The notes beneath the pieces were generated by a model. It had not been told where the DNA came from. It did no database searches and saw only the letters and a list, made by a program, of their open reading frames with translations. A DNA stretch of 64,000 nt. Source: Strigamia acuminata (taxonomy: Eukaryota; Arthropoda; Chilopoda; Geophilomorpha; Linotaeniidae). How positions within the stretch are numbered: the stretch's first letter is position 1; every line of letters begins with the position of its first letter. Shown here piece by piece: positions 41,501 through 54,475 of this stretch. The position numbers and the translations under genes were made by a program. The stretch covers positions 7,527,605 through 7,591,604 of the forward strand of contig OX442321.1 in the NCBI GenBank assembly GCA_949358305.1. The letters run 5' to 3'.

Positions 41501-43300
41501 TTGGTCCTAAAGTAAAAGGCGCTTCCGCTTGCCAAACTTACACGTGTGGCGTGCACGGTCAAGTGATTTTCACGGGTAGCAGCAATAGAACTCAAACGAG
41601 GAACATGCTGTGAATTACCCAAATGGAAGAGTAATGTTGAAAAGGTGATTACACTTGGCTTCGAACAGTGGCGTAAAAAGCAATGGATGGATCCCGCAAA
41701 TTGCAAGTAATGATGTTTTTCACAGTTTGGCATTGAGTCTGGGAGGAAGTTGATCCTAAGATAAAAGGTGCTTCCGGGGAAGTTGGTCCTAAGATAAAAG
41801 GCGCTTCCAAAGAAGTTGGTAGTTGGTCCTACAGTAAAAGGCGCTATCGCTGCGTGTAAATTGATATGTGATAGGCAAGACCAAGGCGCTATACCTCGCT
41901 ATATGCAGCCGAGCATTGTTAGCCACCACTCACTATCGTCTTTTATGCGCGGTCAAGTGATTTTCACGGGTATCAGCAATAGAACTCAAACGAGGGACAT
42001 GCTGTGAATTACCCAAATGGAAGAATAATGTTGAAAAGGTGATTACACTTGGCTTCACACGTTGGCGCAAAAAGAACTCAGCTCGAGTAATGCTAATTTG
42101 TGTTAAACTAGCTTGCGTTTGTGCTTGAGCTGGTGATCAATAGACTGGGAGGACGGTCCTGCCTAGAAGGACCTTCCGTAGACCGGGTAAAAGTGACCAC
42201 ACACTTACAGGCATATTTGACTAAGTCAAGTAGTCCCAGGGGGGGGACACGTCCCAGGGGAGGGACACGCCAACCGGGAAATGATTTTCAATGAATTTTA
42301 ATGATTTTCACGAATTGGCATTTGACCAACACGAACTGGCAACTCGTGAGGAATTGGCATTTGACCAATGGGCAAAGTGGTTCAAAAAAAGGTGATTATC
42401 TTTGGTTTCGGAACCCGTCTTGGTCATTACGCTCATTAAGGAAAAAGGAACAAATAATGATGTTTTTTACATTTTGGCATTGAGTCTGGGAGGAAGTTGG
42501 TCCTAAGATGAAAGGCGCTTCCAGGAAAGTTGGTCCTAAAGTAAAAGGCGCTTCCGCGGCCACGGTCAAGTGATTTTCACGGGTAGCAGCAATAGAACTC
42601 AAACGAGGGACATGCTAAGAATTACCCAAATGGAAGAGTAATGTTGAAAAGGTGATTACACTTGGCTTCACACAGTGGCGCAAAAAGAACTCAGCTCGAG
42701 TAATGCTAATTTGTGTTAAACTAGCTTGCGTTTGCTGATGAAAAAGGATTTTACCACTACGCAGATTTCTACAGGTAATTTATTTAAATTAATGTTTTAT
42801 TTATTGTTGGTTATTAATTTTATTTTTTTGTTTCTTTTGACAGCAATGGATGGATCCCACAAATTGCAAGTAATGATGTTTTTCACAGTTTGGCATTGAG
42901 TCTGGGAGGAAGTTGATCCTAAGATAAAAGGTGCTTCCGGGGAAGTTGGTCCTAAGATAAAAGGCGCTTCCAAAGAAGTTGGTAGCTGGTCCTACAGTAA
43001 AAGGCGCTACCGCTGCGCGTAAATTGATATGTGATAGGCAAGACCAAGGCGCTATACTTCGCTATATGCAGCCGAGCATTGTTAGCCACCACTCACTATC
43101 GTCTTTTATGCGCGGTCAAGTGATTTTCACGGGTATCAGCAATAGAACTCAAACGAGGGACATGCTGTGAATTACCCAAATGGAAGAGTAATGTTGAAAA
43201 GGTGATTACACTTGGCTTCACACAGTGGCGCAAAAAGAACTCAGCTCGAGTAATGCTAATTTGTGTTAAACTAGCTTGCGTTTGTGTTTGAGCTGGTGGT
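35541..43300 (+). repeat. Higher-order tandem array with mini-introns
   Basis: The anchor CAATGGATGG occurs at about 35541, 36091, 36450, 37612, 38195, 38746, 39297, 39714, 40296, 40846, 41398, 41680 and 42844. Spacings are mostly 550-583 bp, with variants near 282, 359, 417 and 1162 bp. Most units contain a block from TTCTACAG|GTAATTTATT through a T-rich stretch to GACAG|CAATGG, an intron of about 70 bp with good splice signals, on the plus strand. The body holds 30-bp subrepeats (GAAGTTGGTCCTAAGATAAA and then AGGCGCTTCC). The 1162-bp variant adds GTCCCAGGGG and GGACACG boxes. Spacing patterns repeat as a larger period. Short frames are shared by units but start at non-ATG codons and are interrupted by stops. 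Confidence 0.93.
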
Positions 43301-44480
43301 CGATTCGGATTTCTACAGGTAATTTATTTAAATTAATGTTTTATTGTTGATTATTAATTTTATTTTGTTCTTGTGGAATTTAGGGTCGTCAATGAAGCCG
43401 TCAATGAAGCCGTCAATGAAGCATTGGATGTCGTCATCAATGAAGCAGTGGATGTCGTCATCAATGAAGCAGTGGATGTCGTCATCAATGAAGCATTTGC
43501 TGTTTTTTATTTTATTTGTTTTATTTTACTTGTTTTGAGATTGTGTAATTTTTGTTTTAAAATTCTAGAGAAAATTGTACCACAGTTTGCAAAAAGAGGT
43601 GGAAAACAAAAGAATGATAAGAAGAAAAATAAGAAATAGAACAAGAAAAATGAAAAACAAAATAAAAGCAACAAAAAAGAGTAACAAAATAAAAGCAACA
43701 AAAAAGAGTAACAAAATAAAAGCAACAAAAAAGAATAACAAAATTAAAGCAACAAAAAAGAATAACATTAAAATAAAATAGAAGGTGGAGTTCTGCAATG
43801 TGTGATTTTAAATTAATGCTAAATTTGGCCAAACCATAGACAAAAATGGATATTGTTGACGGTTAATTAAATATTTTTGAATAAATTGCTGTCATAGAAG
43901 TGAAATAAATTTATTTGAATCGTGGTCATTGAATCACGAACATGACGTTCGTGGTTGAATATGTTCACAAAACAGAAGGAAAAGTGCAGGGAAGAAGCAA
44001 AGAATATTTTAAAAGGAAGATGGAAATGCTTAAAGAGCTAAATAAAATATAAACATAACGAGTTTATTCTGATTTTGCTTTTATTAATTATGAACAAAAA
44101 ATATTTCAATGATAATTGAAAAATTCACAAACAATTTGTACAAATATTCCGCAACGCACAAGCTGGCGAAACCAAAAATCGAGAGAATAGAGCAAAAATT
44201 TAATTTACAAAAAAATAGAATACAGTTAAAATAAAATCTCAAATGAGTTGCTCCAAACGTTCAAACATCGTTCAAAAAATTGTCCTTAATCTCTCGCCGA
44301 GTAAAAACGAAGACATTGTTTTACGTAAATCGTCAGTGTTTGATGATAAGTAATTTTTGGGCGGTATTCAATGCGGTATTATTTCGTTCAGTCGTCTCCA
44401 GATGGCAGGAGCGACCAGAGACTGTTTGCGATAGGAAAACAGTGGCGCCATCTATGATTTCAGATTGCTATTAATTAGGA
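43300..44480 (+). repeat. Tail module, copy 1
   Basis: Begins with the same intron as the array (CTACAG|GTAATTTATT) but ends at a different acceptor (GGAATTTAG|GGTCGTC). It then has 24-bp repeats (AATGAAGCAGTGGATGTCGT plus CATC, about 3 full copies), a possible second acceptor (ATTCTAG, about 43568), 27-bp repeats (AACAAAATAAAAGCAACAAA and then AAAGAGT, about 4 copies) and AATAAA signals from about 43904. Homologous to 51895-53115. Confidence 0.88.
44366..44456 (+). repeat. Dispersed ~90-bp repeat, copy 2
   Basis: Lies inside the tail module; homologous to 961-1049 (inverted) and 52976-53066. Confidence 0.8.
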
Positions 44481-46620
44481 GTTAAAATGCTTCTGACTTG
44501 TGAGTGGTGATTATGCTTTGGAAAGTACCTGATTTATCGCCCATGGAAGCAATGCAACACGGTATAGTCCTAGCTTGTATTTTACACACAGCTCGGTTTC
44601 AACAGGTTTGGCACACCTGCTATAAATTGAATATGTTTTTTGGATTTATTGTTCAGATTGAAGCGACTTTTGATCATGAGCGATAAATTCGGATACGTTT
44701 ATTCGATTTACACAGTTAAGTTTCAACAAGTTAGTGCAGTTTCGTCAGTTTGTGTTTATGTCTGGGCGATAAATTCGGATGCGTTTTCACATCGACAGAG
44801 CAGTTTCAGCTTGAATTTCAGTGAGAATTTCAGCTAGATATTCAGTGCAATTTCAGCTTGTATTTCTGCGTGAGCGATAAATTCGGATGAGTTTTTGAGA
44901 TATTTCGTCCAGTTTCAGCTTGTATTTGTGCGTGGGCGATAAATTCAGATTGCTTTTTTAGACATTCAGTGCAATTTCAGCTTTTATTTCTACGTGGGCA
45001 ATAAATTCGGATGACTTTTTTAGGTATTCAGTCCAGTTTCAGCTTGTATTTGTGAGTTACCTTAGGTCAGGTTAGGGTTAGGTTAGTGTTAGGTTAGTGT
45101 TAGGTTAGTGTTAGGTTAGTGTTAGGTTAGTGTTAGGTTAGTGTTAGGTTAGTGTTAGGTTAGTGTTAGGTTAGTGTTAGGTTAGTGTTAGGTTAGTGTT
45201 AGGTTAGTGTTAGGTTAGTGTTAGGTTAGTGTTAGGTTAGTGTTAGGTTAAGGTTAGGTTTCGGTTAGGTTAGGGTTAGGTTTGAGTTTTTGAGGTATTC
45301 CGTCCAGTTTTAGCTTGGATTTGTGCGTGGGCGAAAATTCGGATGACTTTTTTGGGTATTCAGAGTAGTCTCAGCTTGTATTTGTGCGTGGGCGATAAAT
45401 TTGGATGACTTTTTTAGATATTCAGTTCAAATTTCAGCTTGTATTTGTGCGTGGGCAATAAATTCGGATGACTTTTTTGGGAATTAAGAGTAGTTTCAGC
45501 TTGTATTTGTGCGTGGGCGATAAATTTGGATGACTTTTTTAGATATTCAGTTCAAATTTCAGTTGTATTTGTGCGTGGGCGATAAATTCGGATGACTTTT
45601 TTGGGAATTCAGAGTAGTTTCAGCTTGTATTTGTGCGTGGGCGATAAATTTGGATGACTTTTTTAGATATTCAGTTCAAATTTCAGCTTGTATTTGTGCG
45701 TGGGCGATAAATTCGGATGACTTTTTTGGGAATTAAGAGTAGTTTCAGCTTGTATTTGTGCGTGGGCGATAAATTTGGATGACTTTTTTAGATATTCAGT
45801 TCAAATTTCAGTTGTATTTGTGCGTGGGCGATAAATTCGGATGACTTTTTTGGGAATTCAGAGTAGTTTCAGCTTGTATTTGTGCGTGGGCGATAAATTT
45901 GGATGACTTTTTTAGATATTCAGTTCAAATTTCAGTTGTATTTGTGCGTGGCGATAAGTTCGGATGCGTTTTTGGTTTTGCTGAGTAGTTCCAGCAAGTT
46001 TTGCACGGTGGGCGATAACTTCGTATGTGTTTTGTGATATTGCAATCAAGTTTAGCATGGTAGGCGATAAATTTGGATGTGTTTTGTGGATTTGCATTGA
46101 AGTTTTGTACGGTAGGCGATAAAATCGGATGTGTTTTGCGAATTTGCAGTGTTGTTTTGTACGGCAAGCGATAAATTCGGATGTGTTTTGTGGATTTGCA
46201 GTGAAGTTCCAACAAGTTTAGCACAAAGCGATAAATTCGGATGCTTTTTTGGATTTAATTTATGGATTGAAGCTTGTTTTGTACCGTGGCCGATAAATTT
46301 GGATGCATTTTAGGAATTTGCAGTTGAGTTTCAACAAGTTTTGCAACTTGGCCGATAAATTCAGATGCATTTTATGAATTAGCAGTTTTACTCGTGGGCG
46401 ATAAATTCGGATATACTTTATGAATTTATTGTTTGTGAATTTGCAGTGCAGTTCCAACAAGTTTAGCACAGCAGGTGATAAATTCGAATTCATTTATTGA
46501 TTTTGCTGTTCAGTTTCTGCAAGTCTTGCACCGTGGGCGATAAATTCGGATGTGTTTTCTGGATTTGCAGTGAAGTTTTGTATCGTAGGGAATAAATTCG
46601 GATGTGTTTTTCGGATTGTA
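44480..46620. repeat. GATAAATTCGG satellite, array 1
   Basis: Degenerate tandem units share TGGGCGATAAATTCGGATG and a TTTCAGCTTGTATTTGTGCG half. Between about 45310 and 45950 they form a dimer of about 123 bp. From 45950 units diverge. An 11-bp TTAGG-like array is embedded (45062-45290). Confidence 0.93.
45062..45290. repeat. Telomere-like (TTAGGTTAGTG)n array
   Basis: About 17 copies of GTTAGGTTAGT, with flanking variants containing TTAGGG. TTAGG is the ancestral arthropod telomere word; the 11-bp unit makes this an interstitial minisatellite rather than a true telomere. Confidence 0.9.
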
Positions 46621-49200
46621 GTACCCGTAACAGTAGAAACAGGGTATTGCTCCAGTAAATATTCTAAATCCAATCGGATGACTCTAGTACTTGTTCAAAT
46701 ATATTTTATTAGGTGAATCGATTGCAATTTCTGCCGAAATCGAGAATTTATCGAACCGAACGACCGTACCACGAGCGGATTTACGAGTAAATCAAAGACG
46801 TTTTTTAAAATTCAAATTATTCAAATAAATTTATTGTAATGTTCCAATTTTATGTTACATTTCGAATAATCTGTCCATTGGGAAACGAAAAGCTATACGA
46901 GAAGCTCGGCAAACGTAACCGATAAATTGTATACGTTATTATCAACAATTCAAATTTAACGTTTCGCACGTAATCGATAAGTCTAGGTATGGTTTATATT
47001 ATTTTATTTTATTAACAGTTCAGTTCAACATTCCGTATGTGAACGTGAACGAGATTAATTACACAATGTTAAAACCAATGTTGCAGCTCCTTCACAAAGT
47101 GATGCTCGTGACGTTACACTTGTCCATTCATGACCAGTTTAAATTCATAATACAAATACAAAATGAAACACTCAATTCACCACAATTTTCGTCAAACATT
47201 TTTTCAATCCACGCTCAACTTACCACTCAAACAAATCCGCCTCAAAGTGACACGAGAAAAACACTGACAAATAAAAATAAATCAATTAAAATACCAAATT
47301 ACGTCAAGTGGTTCCACCGATGATCAGGATCCATTTCCAAACTCCCTTATTGCCCTCGCTCCCCTGGGCAATCCAAACCGCGGTTAAATGCAAGAACAAA
47401 GATAATCATTTCCTCCCTGATCAGCAAATTGCTGACCACCATAGCTAATGATATCAGAGGTTCCCGGAGACTCGATCAAGCGTCTGGTAAGCCCGGTTGG
47501 CCAAACGAATGCGGATGGTGCCTTCTGGTCAGGACCTTCCTCCCAGGCTAAGACAAGATGCCAATATGGGAGGAAAGATTAAAATTTCTTCTTACATTTG
47601 TGGGAATGTACTCCAGTTGCTGAACTGGAGATCTCACACGGAATAATGCAAGAAACGCAAAGATAATCTCGCTTCCTCGCTCGTTGGTAAAAGGACAAAG
47701 CGTAGGGATGGTTCCTCCTGGGCTAAACCGAGTGTCAAAGAACGAAGAAGCAAAATCTTTGTTTTGTCTGCATTTTCCGTGTCTAACTCAAAAGTTATGC
47801 CAAGTGAAGAATGTCGTTGCCCGTGGATTTGAATTTCATTTCATTTTCACCAAAAATGATTGAAACGTTTGAGAAAAATTGTGGGTGATTTAATTGTAAA
47901 GAAATAAAATGTTAAGAAACGATAATTCGTAAGTTTGGTCGAGTTTTGGTTCGTGCGATAACGCTGACGATGACGACTCTTGGAATATACAACATGGCCA
48001 TGCGGGTGAAACAACTTGCAGCGTGCATTCTCTAAAAAAAATAATGCGGGAATTTTTTAATTTATTCGGCCGTAAATTGTTAATTTTGATAAATGTACTC
48101 ACCAAAATGCATTTTTGAGATGCGAAAACCTCAGTTTCTATATCCAAATGCGGTGGATGGCAGCAGATTGATTTTTAAAAATATCCGCCAATGCAGGAGA
48201 TTGCCGGTCATGACGTATACGTTCTTCTACCCACAATCCAATAGTCTTTTGCTGGGCTTTCCGAAAACCCGATACATACTCACAGCTAGATTAACTTTCG
48301 CCAGCATGTGACAATTATTTTTTTCTCAGCTTAATTTGTAATTTTAATTCTGTTTTTTTTTTTTTTCATTAAATTTGGAAGTAACTCAGAAAAAAAAATT
48401 AAAGGAAATGTAAAAAATATTTCTAAATCACAATTTGTACCAAAATCACAAAAAATTGATCAAAATAACAACAATTTAAAACAAAATCACGAAAATTATT
48501 TTTATTATGGCAGGAAAATAAAAAACAATAAAAACAGATCCAAAGTGTTTTGTATAAATTATTTGTTTGTTCCGTATGAGAAATGATAATAACTAAGATA
48601 ATAAAACCAGACTTTGGCCTTATTCCATTAGAACCGCCATTTTTGCACATGAACACTCTATAGCCGTAGCGATTTCGTGATTACAACCAAATTTCCTTAT
48701 CCTCATCCCTATAAACTACAGAAATTGATTTATAGGTACAAAATGACCCTAAATTGATTTTTATTAAATCTTATTTCTGCTCTATAACTCCTTTATAGTT
48801 TAATTTTCCGCCTAGTGGCGGTTCGTGCAACGACCTAATCACCGCTTAACCTTAACTCGTCTTCCGTGTCCTCTGTCCTGTCTCAGCGCAATGCACCGTG
48901 CACCAATGCAAAAAATGGAAAACTAAAGAAATGAAAAGCAAAAATAGCAAAATTTTTATTCAACTTTTCACGAAGTAAGTTAATATTTTTATTTATTCAC
49001 ATTTTTCTTTATTAACCAACAATTTTACACAAATAATTTGAAATATAAAGAGAAACGAGGACATAAAAACTAAAAAACAACATATCACGCTTGATTAATT
49101 TATAAAATCACCACCAGTTGTTACTAAAACGAAAATTCAATATAATTAACTGGAGCACAGAGTCCCATTGACTCGAAAAAATGTTACAATAACAAGGTAG
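46621..49200. other. Spacer between the two array series
   Basis: No supported gene. Around 47390-47430 and 47648-47690 two similar words (TGCAAGAA..CAAAGATAATC..TTCCTC) suggest an old internal duplication of a less AT-rich segment (47330-47780). A minus-strand exon-like stretch at 47890-48147 was examined and not accepted. The remainder is AT-rich. Confidence 0.5.
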
Positions 49201-51895
49201 TACTTGGCTTCACACATTGGCGCAAAAAGAACTCAGCTCGAGTAATGCTAATTTGTGTTAAACTAGCTTGCGTTTGTGCTTGAGCTGGTGATCAATAGAC
49301 TGGGAGGACGGTCCTGCCCAGAAGGACCTTCCGCCGGGTAAAAGTGACCACACACATACAGGCATATTTGACTAAGTCAAGTAGTCCCAGGGGGGGGACA
49401 CGTCCCAGGGGGGGGACACGCCAACCGGCAAATGATTTTTAATGAATTTCAATGATTTTCACGAATTGGCATTTGACTAACACGAACTGGCAACTCGTAA
49501 TTGGCATTTGACCAATGGGCAAAGTGGATCAAAAAAAGGTGATTATCTTTGGTTTCGGAACCCGTCTTGGTCATTACGCTCATTAAGGGAAAAGGAACAA
49601 ATAATGATGTTTTTTACATTTTGGCATTGGATCTGGGAGGAAGTTGGTCCTAAGATTAAAGGCGCTTCCGGGGAAGTTGGTCCTAAAGTAAAAGGCGCTT
49701 CCGAAGAAGTTGGTAGTTGGTCCTACGGTAAAAGGCGCTACCACTTCTGCCAAACTTACACGTGTGGCGTGCACGGTCAAGTGATTTTCACGGGTCTCAG
49801 CAATAGAACTCAAACGAGGGACATGCTGTGAATTACCCAAATGGAAGAGTAATGTTGAAAAGGTGATTACACTTGGCTTCACACATTGGCGCAAAAAGAA
49901 CTCAGCTCGAGTAATGCTAATTTGTGTTAAACTAGCTTGCGTTTGCTGACGAAAAAGGATTTTACCACTACGCAGATTTCTACAGGTAATTTATTTAAAT
50001 TAATGATTTATTTATTGTTGGTTATTAATTTTTATTTTTTTGTTTCTTTTGACAGCAATGGATGGATCCCGCAAATTGCAAGTAATGATGTTTTTCACAT
50101 TTTGGCATTGAGTCTGGGAGGAAGTTGGTCCTAAGATTAAAGGCGCTTCCGGGGAAGTTGGTCCTAAAGTAAAAGGCGCTTCCGGGGAAGTTGGTCCTAA
50201 AGTAAAAGGCGCTTCCGAAGAAGTTGGTAGTTGGTCCTACAGTAAAAGGCGCTACCACTTCTGCCAAACTTACACGTGTGGCGTGCACGGTCAAGTGATT
50301 TTCACGGGTCTCAGCAATAGAACTCAAACGAGGGACATGCTGTGAATTACCCAAATGGAAGAGTAATGTTGAAAAGGTGATTACACTTGGCTTCGAACAT
50401 TGGCGTAAAAAGCAATGGATGGATCCCGCAAATTGCAAGTAATGATGTTTTTCACATTTTGGCATTGAGTCTGGGAGGAAGTTGGTTCTATGATAAAAGG
50501 CGCTTCCAGGGAAGTTTGTCCTAAAGTAAAAGGCGCTTCCGCTTGCCAAACTTACACGTGTGGCGTGCACGGTCAAGTGATTTTCACGGGTAGCAGCAAT
50601 AGAACTCAATCGAGGGACATGCTGTGAATTACCCAAATGGAAGAGTAATGTTGAAAAGGTGATTACACTTGGCTTCACACATTGGCGCAAAAAGAACTCA
50701 GCTCGAGTAATGCTAATTTGTGTTAAACTAGCTTGCGTTTGTGCTTGAGCTGGTGATCAATAGACTGGGAGGACGGTCCTGCCCAGAAGGACCTTCCGCC
50801 GGGTAAAAGTGACCACACACATACAGGCATATTTGACTAAGTCAAGTAGTCCCAGGGGGGGGACACGTCCCAGGGGGGGGACACGCCAACCGGCAAATGA
50901 TTTTTAATGAATTTTAATGATTTTCACGAATTGGCATTTGACTAACACGAACTGGCAACTCGTAATTGGCATTTGACCAATGGGCAAAGTGGTTCAAAAA
51001 AAGGTGATTATCTTTGGTTTCGGAACCCGTCTTGGTCATTACGCTCATTAAGGGAAAAGAAACAAATAATGATGTTTTTTACATTTTGGCATTGGATCTG
51101 GGAGGAAGTTGGTCCTAAGATTAAAGGCGCTTCCGGGGAAGTTGGTCCTAAAGTAAAAGGCGCTTCCGAAGAAGTTGGTAGTTGGTCCTACAGTAAAAGG
51201 CGCTACCACTTCTGCCAAACTTACAAGTGTGGCGTGCACGGTCAAGTGATTTTCACGGGTCTCAGCAATAGAACTCAAACGAGGGACATGCTGTGAATTA
51301 CCCAAATGGAAGAGTAATGTTGAAAAGGTGATTACACTTGGCTTCACACATTGGCGCAAAAAGAACTCAGCTCGAGTAATGCTAATTTGTGTTAAACTAG
51401 CTTGCGTTTGCTGACGAAAAAGGATTTTACCACTACGCAGATTTCTACAGGTAATTTATTTAAATTAATGATTTATTTATTGTTGGTTATTAATTTTTAT
51501 TTTTTTGTTTCTTTTGACAGCAATGGATGGATCCCGCAAATTGCAAGTAATGATGTTTTTCACATTTTGGCATTGAGTCTGGGAGGAAGTTGGTCCTAAG
51601 ATTAAAGGCGCTTCCGGGGAAGTTGGTCCTAAAGTAAAAGGCGCTTCCGAAGAAGTTGGTAGTTGGTCCTACAGTAAAAGGCGCTACCACTTCTGCCAAA
51701 CTTACACGTGTGGCGTGCACGGTCAAGTGATTTTCACGGGTCTCAGCAATAGAACTCAAACGAGGGACATGCTGTGAATTACCCAAATGGAAGAGTAATG
51801 TTGAAAAGGTGATTACACTTGGTTTCACACATTGGCGCAAAAAGAACTCAGCTCGACTAATGCTAATTTGTGTTAAACTAGCTTGCGATTGTGTT
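49200..51895 (+). repeat. Higher-order tandem array, second series
   Basis: Same units as 35.5-43.3 kb. CAATGGATGG anchors lie at about 50056, 50413 and 51520. Long variants with GTCCCAGGGGGGGG boxes are at about 49275 and 50740. The mini-intron is present at about 49985-50055 and 51450-51520. Two long variants read TGGCATTGGATCTGG where other units read TGGCATTGAGTCTGG, removing a stop and leaving a 107-codon frame. Confidence 0.92.
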
Positions 51896-53115
51896 TGAGC
51901 TGGTGGTCGATTCGGATTTCTACAGGTAATTTATTTAAATTAATGTTTTATTGTTGATTATTAATTTTATTTTGTTCTTGTGGAATTTAGGGTCGTCAAT
52001 GAAGCACTCAATGAAGCAGTGGATGTCGTCATCAATGAAGCAGTGGATGTCATCATCAATGAAGCAGTGGATGTCGTCATCAATGAAGCAGTGGATGTCG
52101 TCATCAATGAAGCAGTGGATGTCGTCATCAATGAAGCATTAGCTGTTTTTTATTTTATTTGTTTTGAGATTGTGTAGTTTTTGTTTTAAAATTCTAGAGA
52201 AAATTGTACCACAGTTTGCAAAAAGAAGTGTAAAACAAAAGGATGATAAGATAAATAACAAAATAAGAACAAGAAAAATGAATAACAAAATAAAAGCAAC
52301 AAAAAAGAATAACAAAATAAAAGCAACAAAAAAGAATAACAAAATAAAAGCAACAAAAAAGAATAACATTAAAATAAAATAAAAGGTGGAGTTCTGCAAT
52401 GGGTGATTTTAGATTAAAGCTAAATTTGGCCAAACCGTAGACAAAAATGGATATTCGATAAAAAAATTGATGGTTAATTAAATGTTTTTGAATAAATTGC
52501 TGTCATAGAAGTGAAATAAATATATTTGAATCGGGATCATTGAATCACGAACACAATGTTCTTGGTTGAATATGTTCACAAAACAGAAGGAAAAGAGCGG
52601 GGAAGAAGCAAAGAATTTTTTAAAAGGAAGATGGAAATGCTTAAAGAGCTGAATAAAATATAAACATAACGAGTTTATTTTGATTTTGCTTTTATTAATT
52701 TTGAACAGAAAATATTTCAATGATAATTGAAGAATACAAACAATTTGTACAAATATTCCGCAACACACAAGCTGGCGAAACCAAAAATCGAGAGAATAGA
52801 GCAAAAATTTAAGTTACAAAAAAATTGAATACAGTTAAAATAAAATCTCAAATGAGTTGCTCCAAATGTTCAAACATCGTTCTAAAAATTGTCATTAATC
52901 TCTCGGCGAGTAAAAACGAAGACATTGTTTTACGTAAATCGCCTGTGTTTGATGATAAGCAATTTTTGGGGCGGTATTCAATACGGTATTATTTCGCTCA
53001 GTCGTCTCCAGATGGCAGCAGCGACCAGGGACAGTTTGCGGTTGGAAAACAGTGGCGCCATCTATGTTTTCAAGTTGCTATTAATTAGGAGTTGAAATTT
53101 CTCTGACTTGTGAGC
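51895..53115 (+). repeat. Tail module, copy 2
   Basis: Homologous to 43300-44480 in order and orientation. The 24-bp repeat has about 5 copies here against 3, and the 27-bp repeat about 3. AATAAA signals are from about 52492. The dispersed ~90-bp repeat lies at 52976-53066. Confidence 0.88.
52976..53066 (+). repeat. Dispersed ~90-bp repeat, copy 3
   Basis: Inside tail copy 2; closest to 44366-44456. Confidence 0.8.
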
Positions 53116-54129
53116 TTGTGAGTGGTGATTATGCTTTGGAAAAAAACCGATTTATCGCCCATGAAGGCAATGCAATACGGTATTGTTATATTAATGTTCG
53201 GTTTCAACAGGTTTGGCACACCTGCTATAAATTGAATATGTTTTTTTGGATTTATTGTACAGATTGAAGCCAGTTTGGATCATGAGCGATAAATTCGGAT
53301 ACGTTTATTGGATTTGCATAGTATAGTTTCAACAAGTTTTGCATGCTGGGCGATGAATTCGGATATGTTTTAGTCGTCTATTTGACTCGTAGTTCAGTAG
53401 CACATAGGATGTGTTTTTTAGGTATTCAGTGCAATTTCAGCTTGTGTTTGTGCGTGGGCGATAAATTCGGATGACTTTTTTAGATATTCAGTGCAATTTC
53501 AGCTTGTGTTTGTGCGTGGGCGATAAATTCGGATGACTTTTTTAGGTATTTAGTGCAATTTCAGCTTGTGTTTGTGCGTGGGCGATAAATTCGGATGACT
53601 TTTTTAGGTATTTAGTGCAATTTCAGCTTGTGTTTGTGCGTGGGCGATAAATTCGGATGACTTTTTTAGGTATTTAGTGCAATTTCAGCTTGTGTTTGTG
53701 CGTGGGCGATAAATTCGGATGACTTTTTTAGGTATTCAGTGCAACTTCAGCTTGTGTTTGTGCGTGGGCGATAAATTCGGATGACTTTTGTAGGTATTCA
53801 GTGCAATTTCAGCTTGTGTTTGTGCATGGGCGATAAATTCGGATGACTTTTGTAGGTATTTAGTGCAATTTCAGCTTGTGTTTGTGCGTGAGCGATAAAT
53901 TCGGATGCGTTTTTTGGTTTTACTGAGTGTTTTCAGCAAGTTTTGCACGGTGAGCGATAACTTCTTATGTGTTTTGTGATATTGCAGTAAAGTTTAGCAT
54001 GGTAGGCGATAAATTCGGATATGTTTATTGGTTTTGCTGTTTCGTTTCGGGGTTACTTTAGAATATGGCCCGCTTCGGAATGGGCCCAAAATTTGGTTAC
54101 ATACCAAATAAAGCCTCCTGAGTCTGAAA

Positions 54130-54475
54130 ATGACACTCAAAAGTGTCGGAAATGAACCTAACCTTAACCTAACTTAACCTGGCCTAGCCTATCCTTAACC
54201 TTACCTAACTTGGTTAGGTTAGGTTAAGGATAGGTTAGGTTAAGGATAGGTTAGGTTAAAGATAGGTTAGGTTAAGGATAGGTTAGGTTAAGGATAGGTT
54301 AGGTTAAGGATAGGTTAGGTTAAGGATAGGTTAAGTTAAGGATAGGTTAGGTTAAGGATAGGTTAAGTTAAGGATAGGTTAGGTTAAGGATAGGTTAAGT
54401 TAAGGATAGGTTAGGTTAAGGATAGGTTAAGTTAAAGATAGGTTAGGTTAAGGATAGGTTAGGTTAGGTTTAGCA
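54130..54475. repeat. Telomere-like (GGTTAGGTTAAGGATA)n array with inverted start
   Basis: About 16 copies of a 16-bp unit. At the left end (54150-54205) the complementary word CCTAACCTTAACCTAACTTA is present before the direct array, so the start can fold into a hairpin. Confidence 0.9.

Noticed and set aside
35678-43170. Recurring 63-codon frames ending RTQTRDML in array units
   Set aside because: They start at TTG, are copied with the tandem unit, and in other units the same region is open in different frames. Repetition alone explains them.
43373-43639. NEAVDVVI and NKIKATKK repeat frames of the tail modules
   Set aside because: No ATG start, and the frame length differs between tails because of an early stop in one. 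Retained only as a finding on repeat period.
45912-46493. Minus frames rich in NLSP-type repeats
   Set aside because: They arise from the GATAAATTCGG satellite read in reverse.
47890-48311. Minus-strand two-exon gene model with donor at about 48090 and acceptor near 48032
   Set aside because: Splice-like sites exist, but the upstream exon has a stop in the required frame and neither part resembles a known protein.
49508-51296. 107-codon frames containing EVGPKIKGAS-type repeats
   Set aside because: They are open only in two long units because a TGA is changed; other units have the stop. The start is not ATG.
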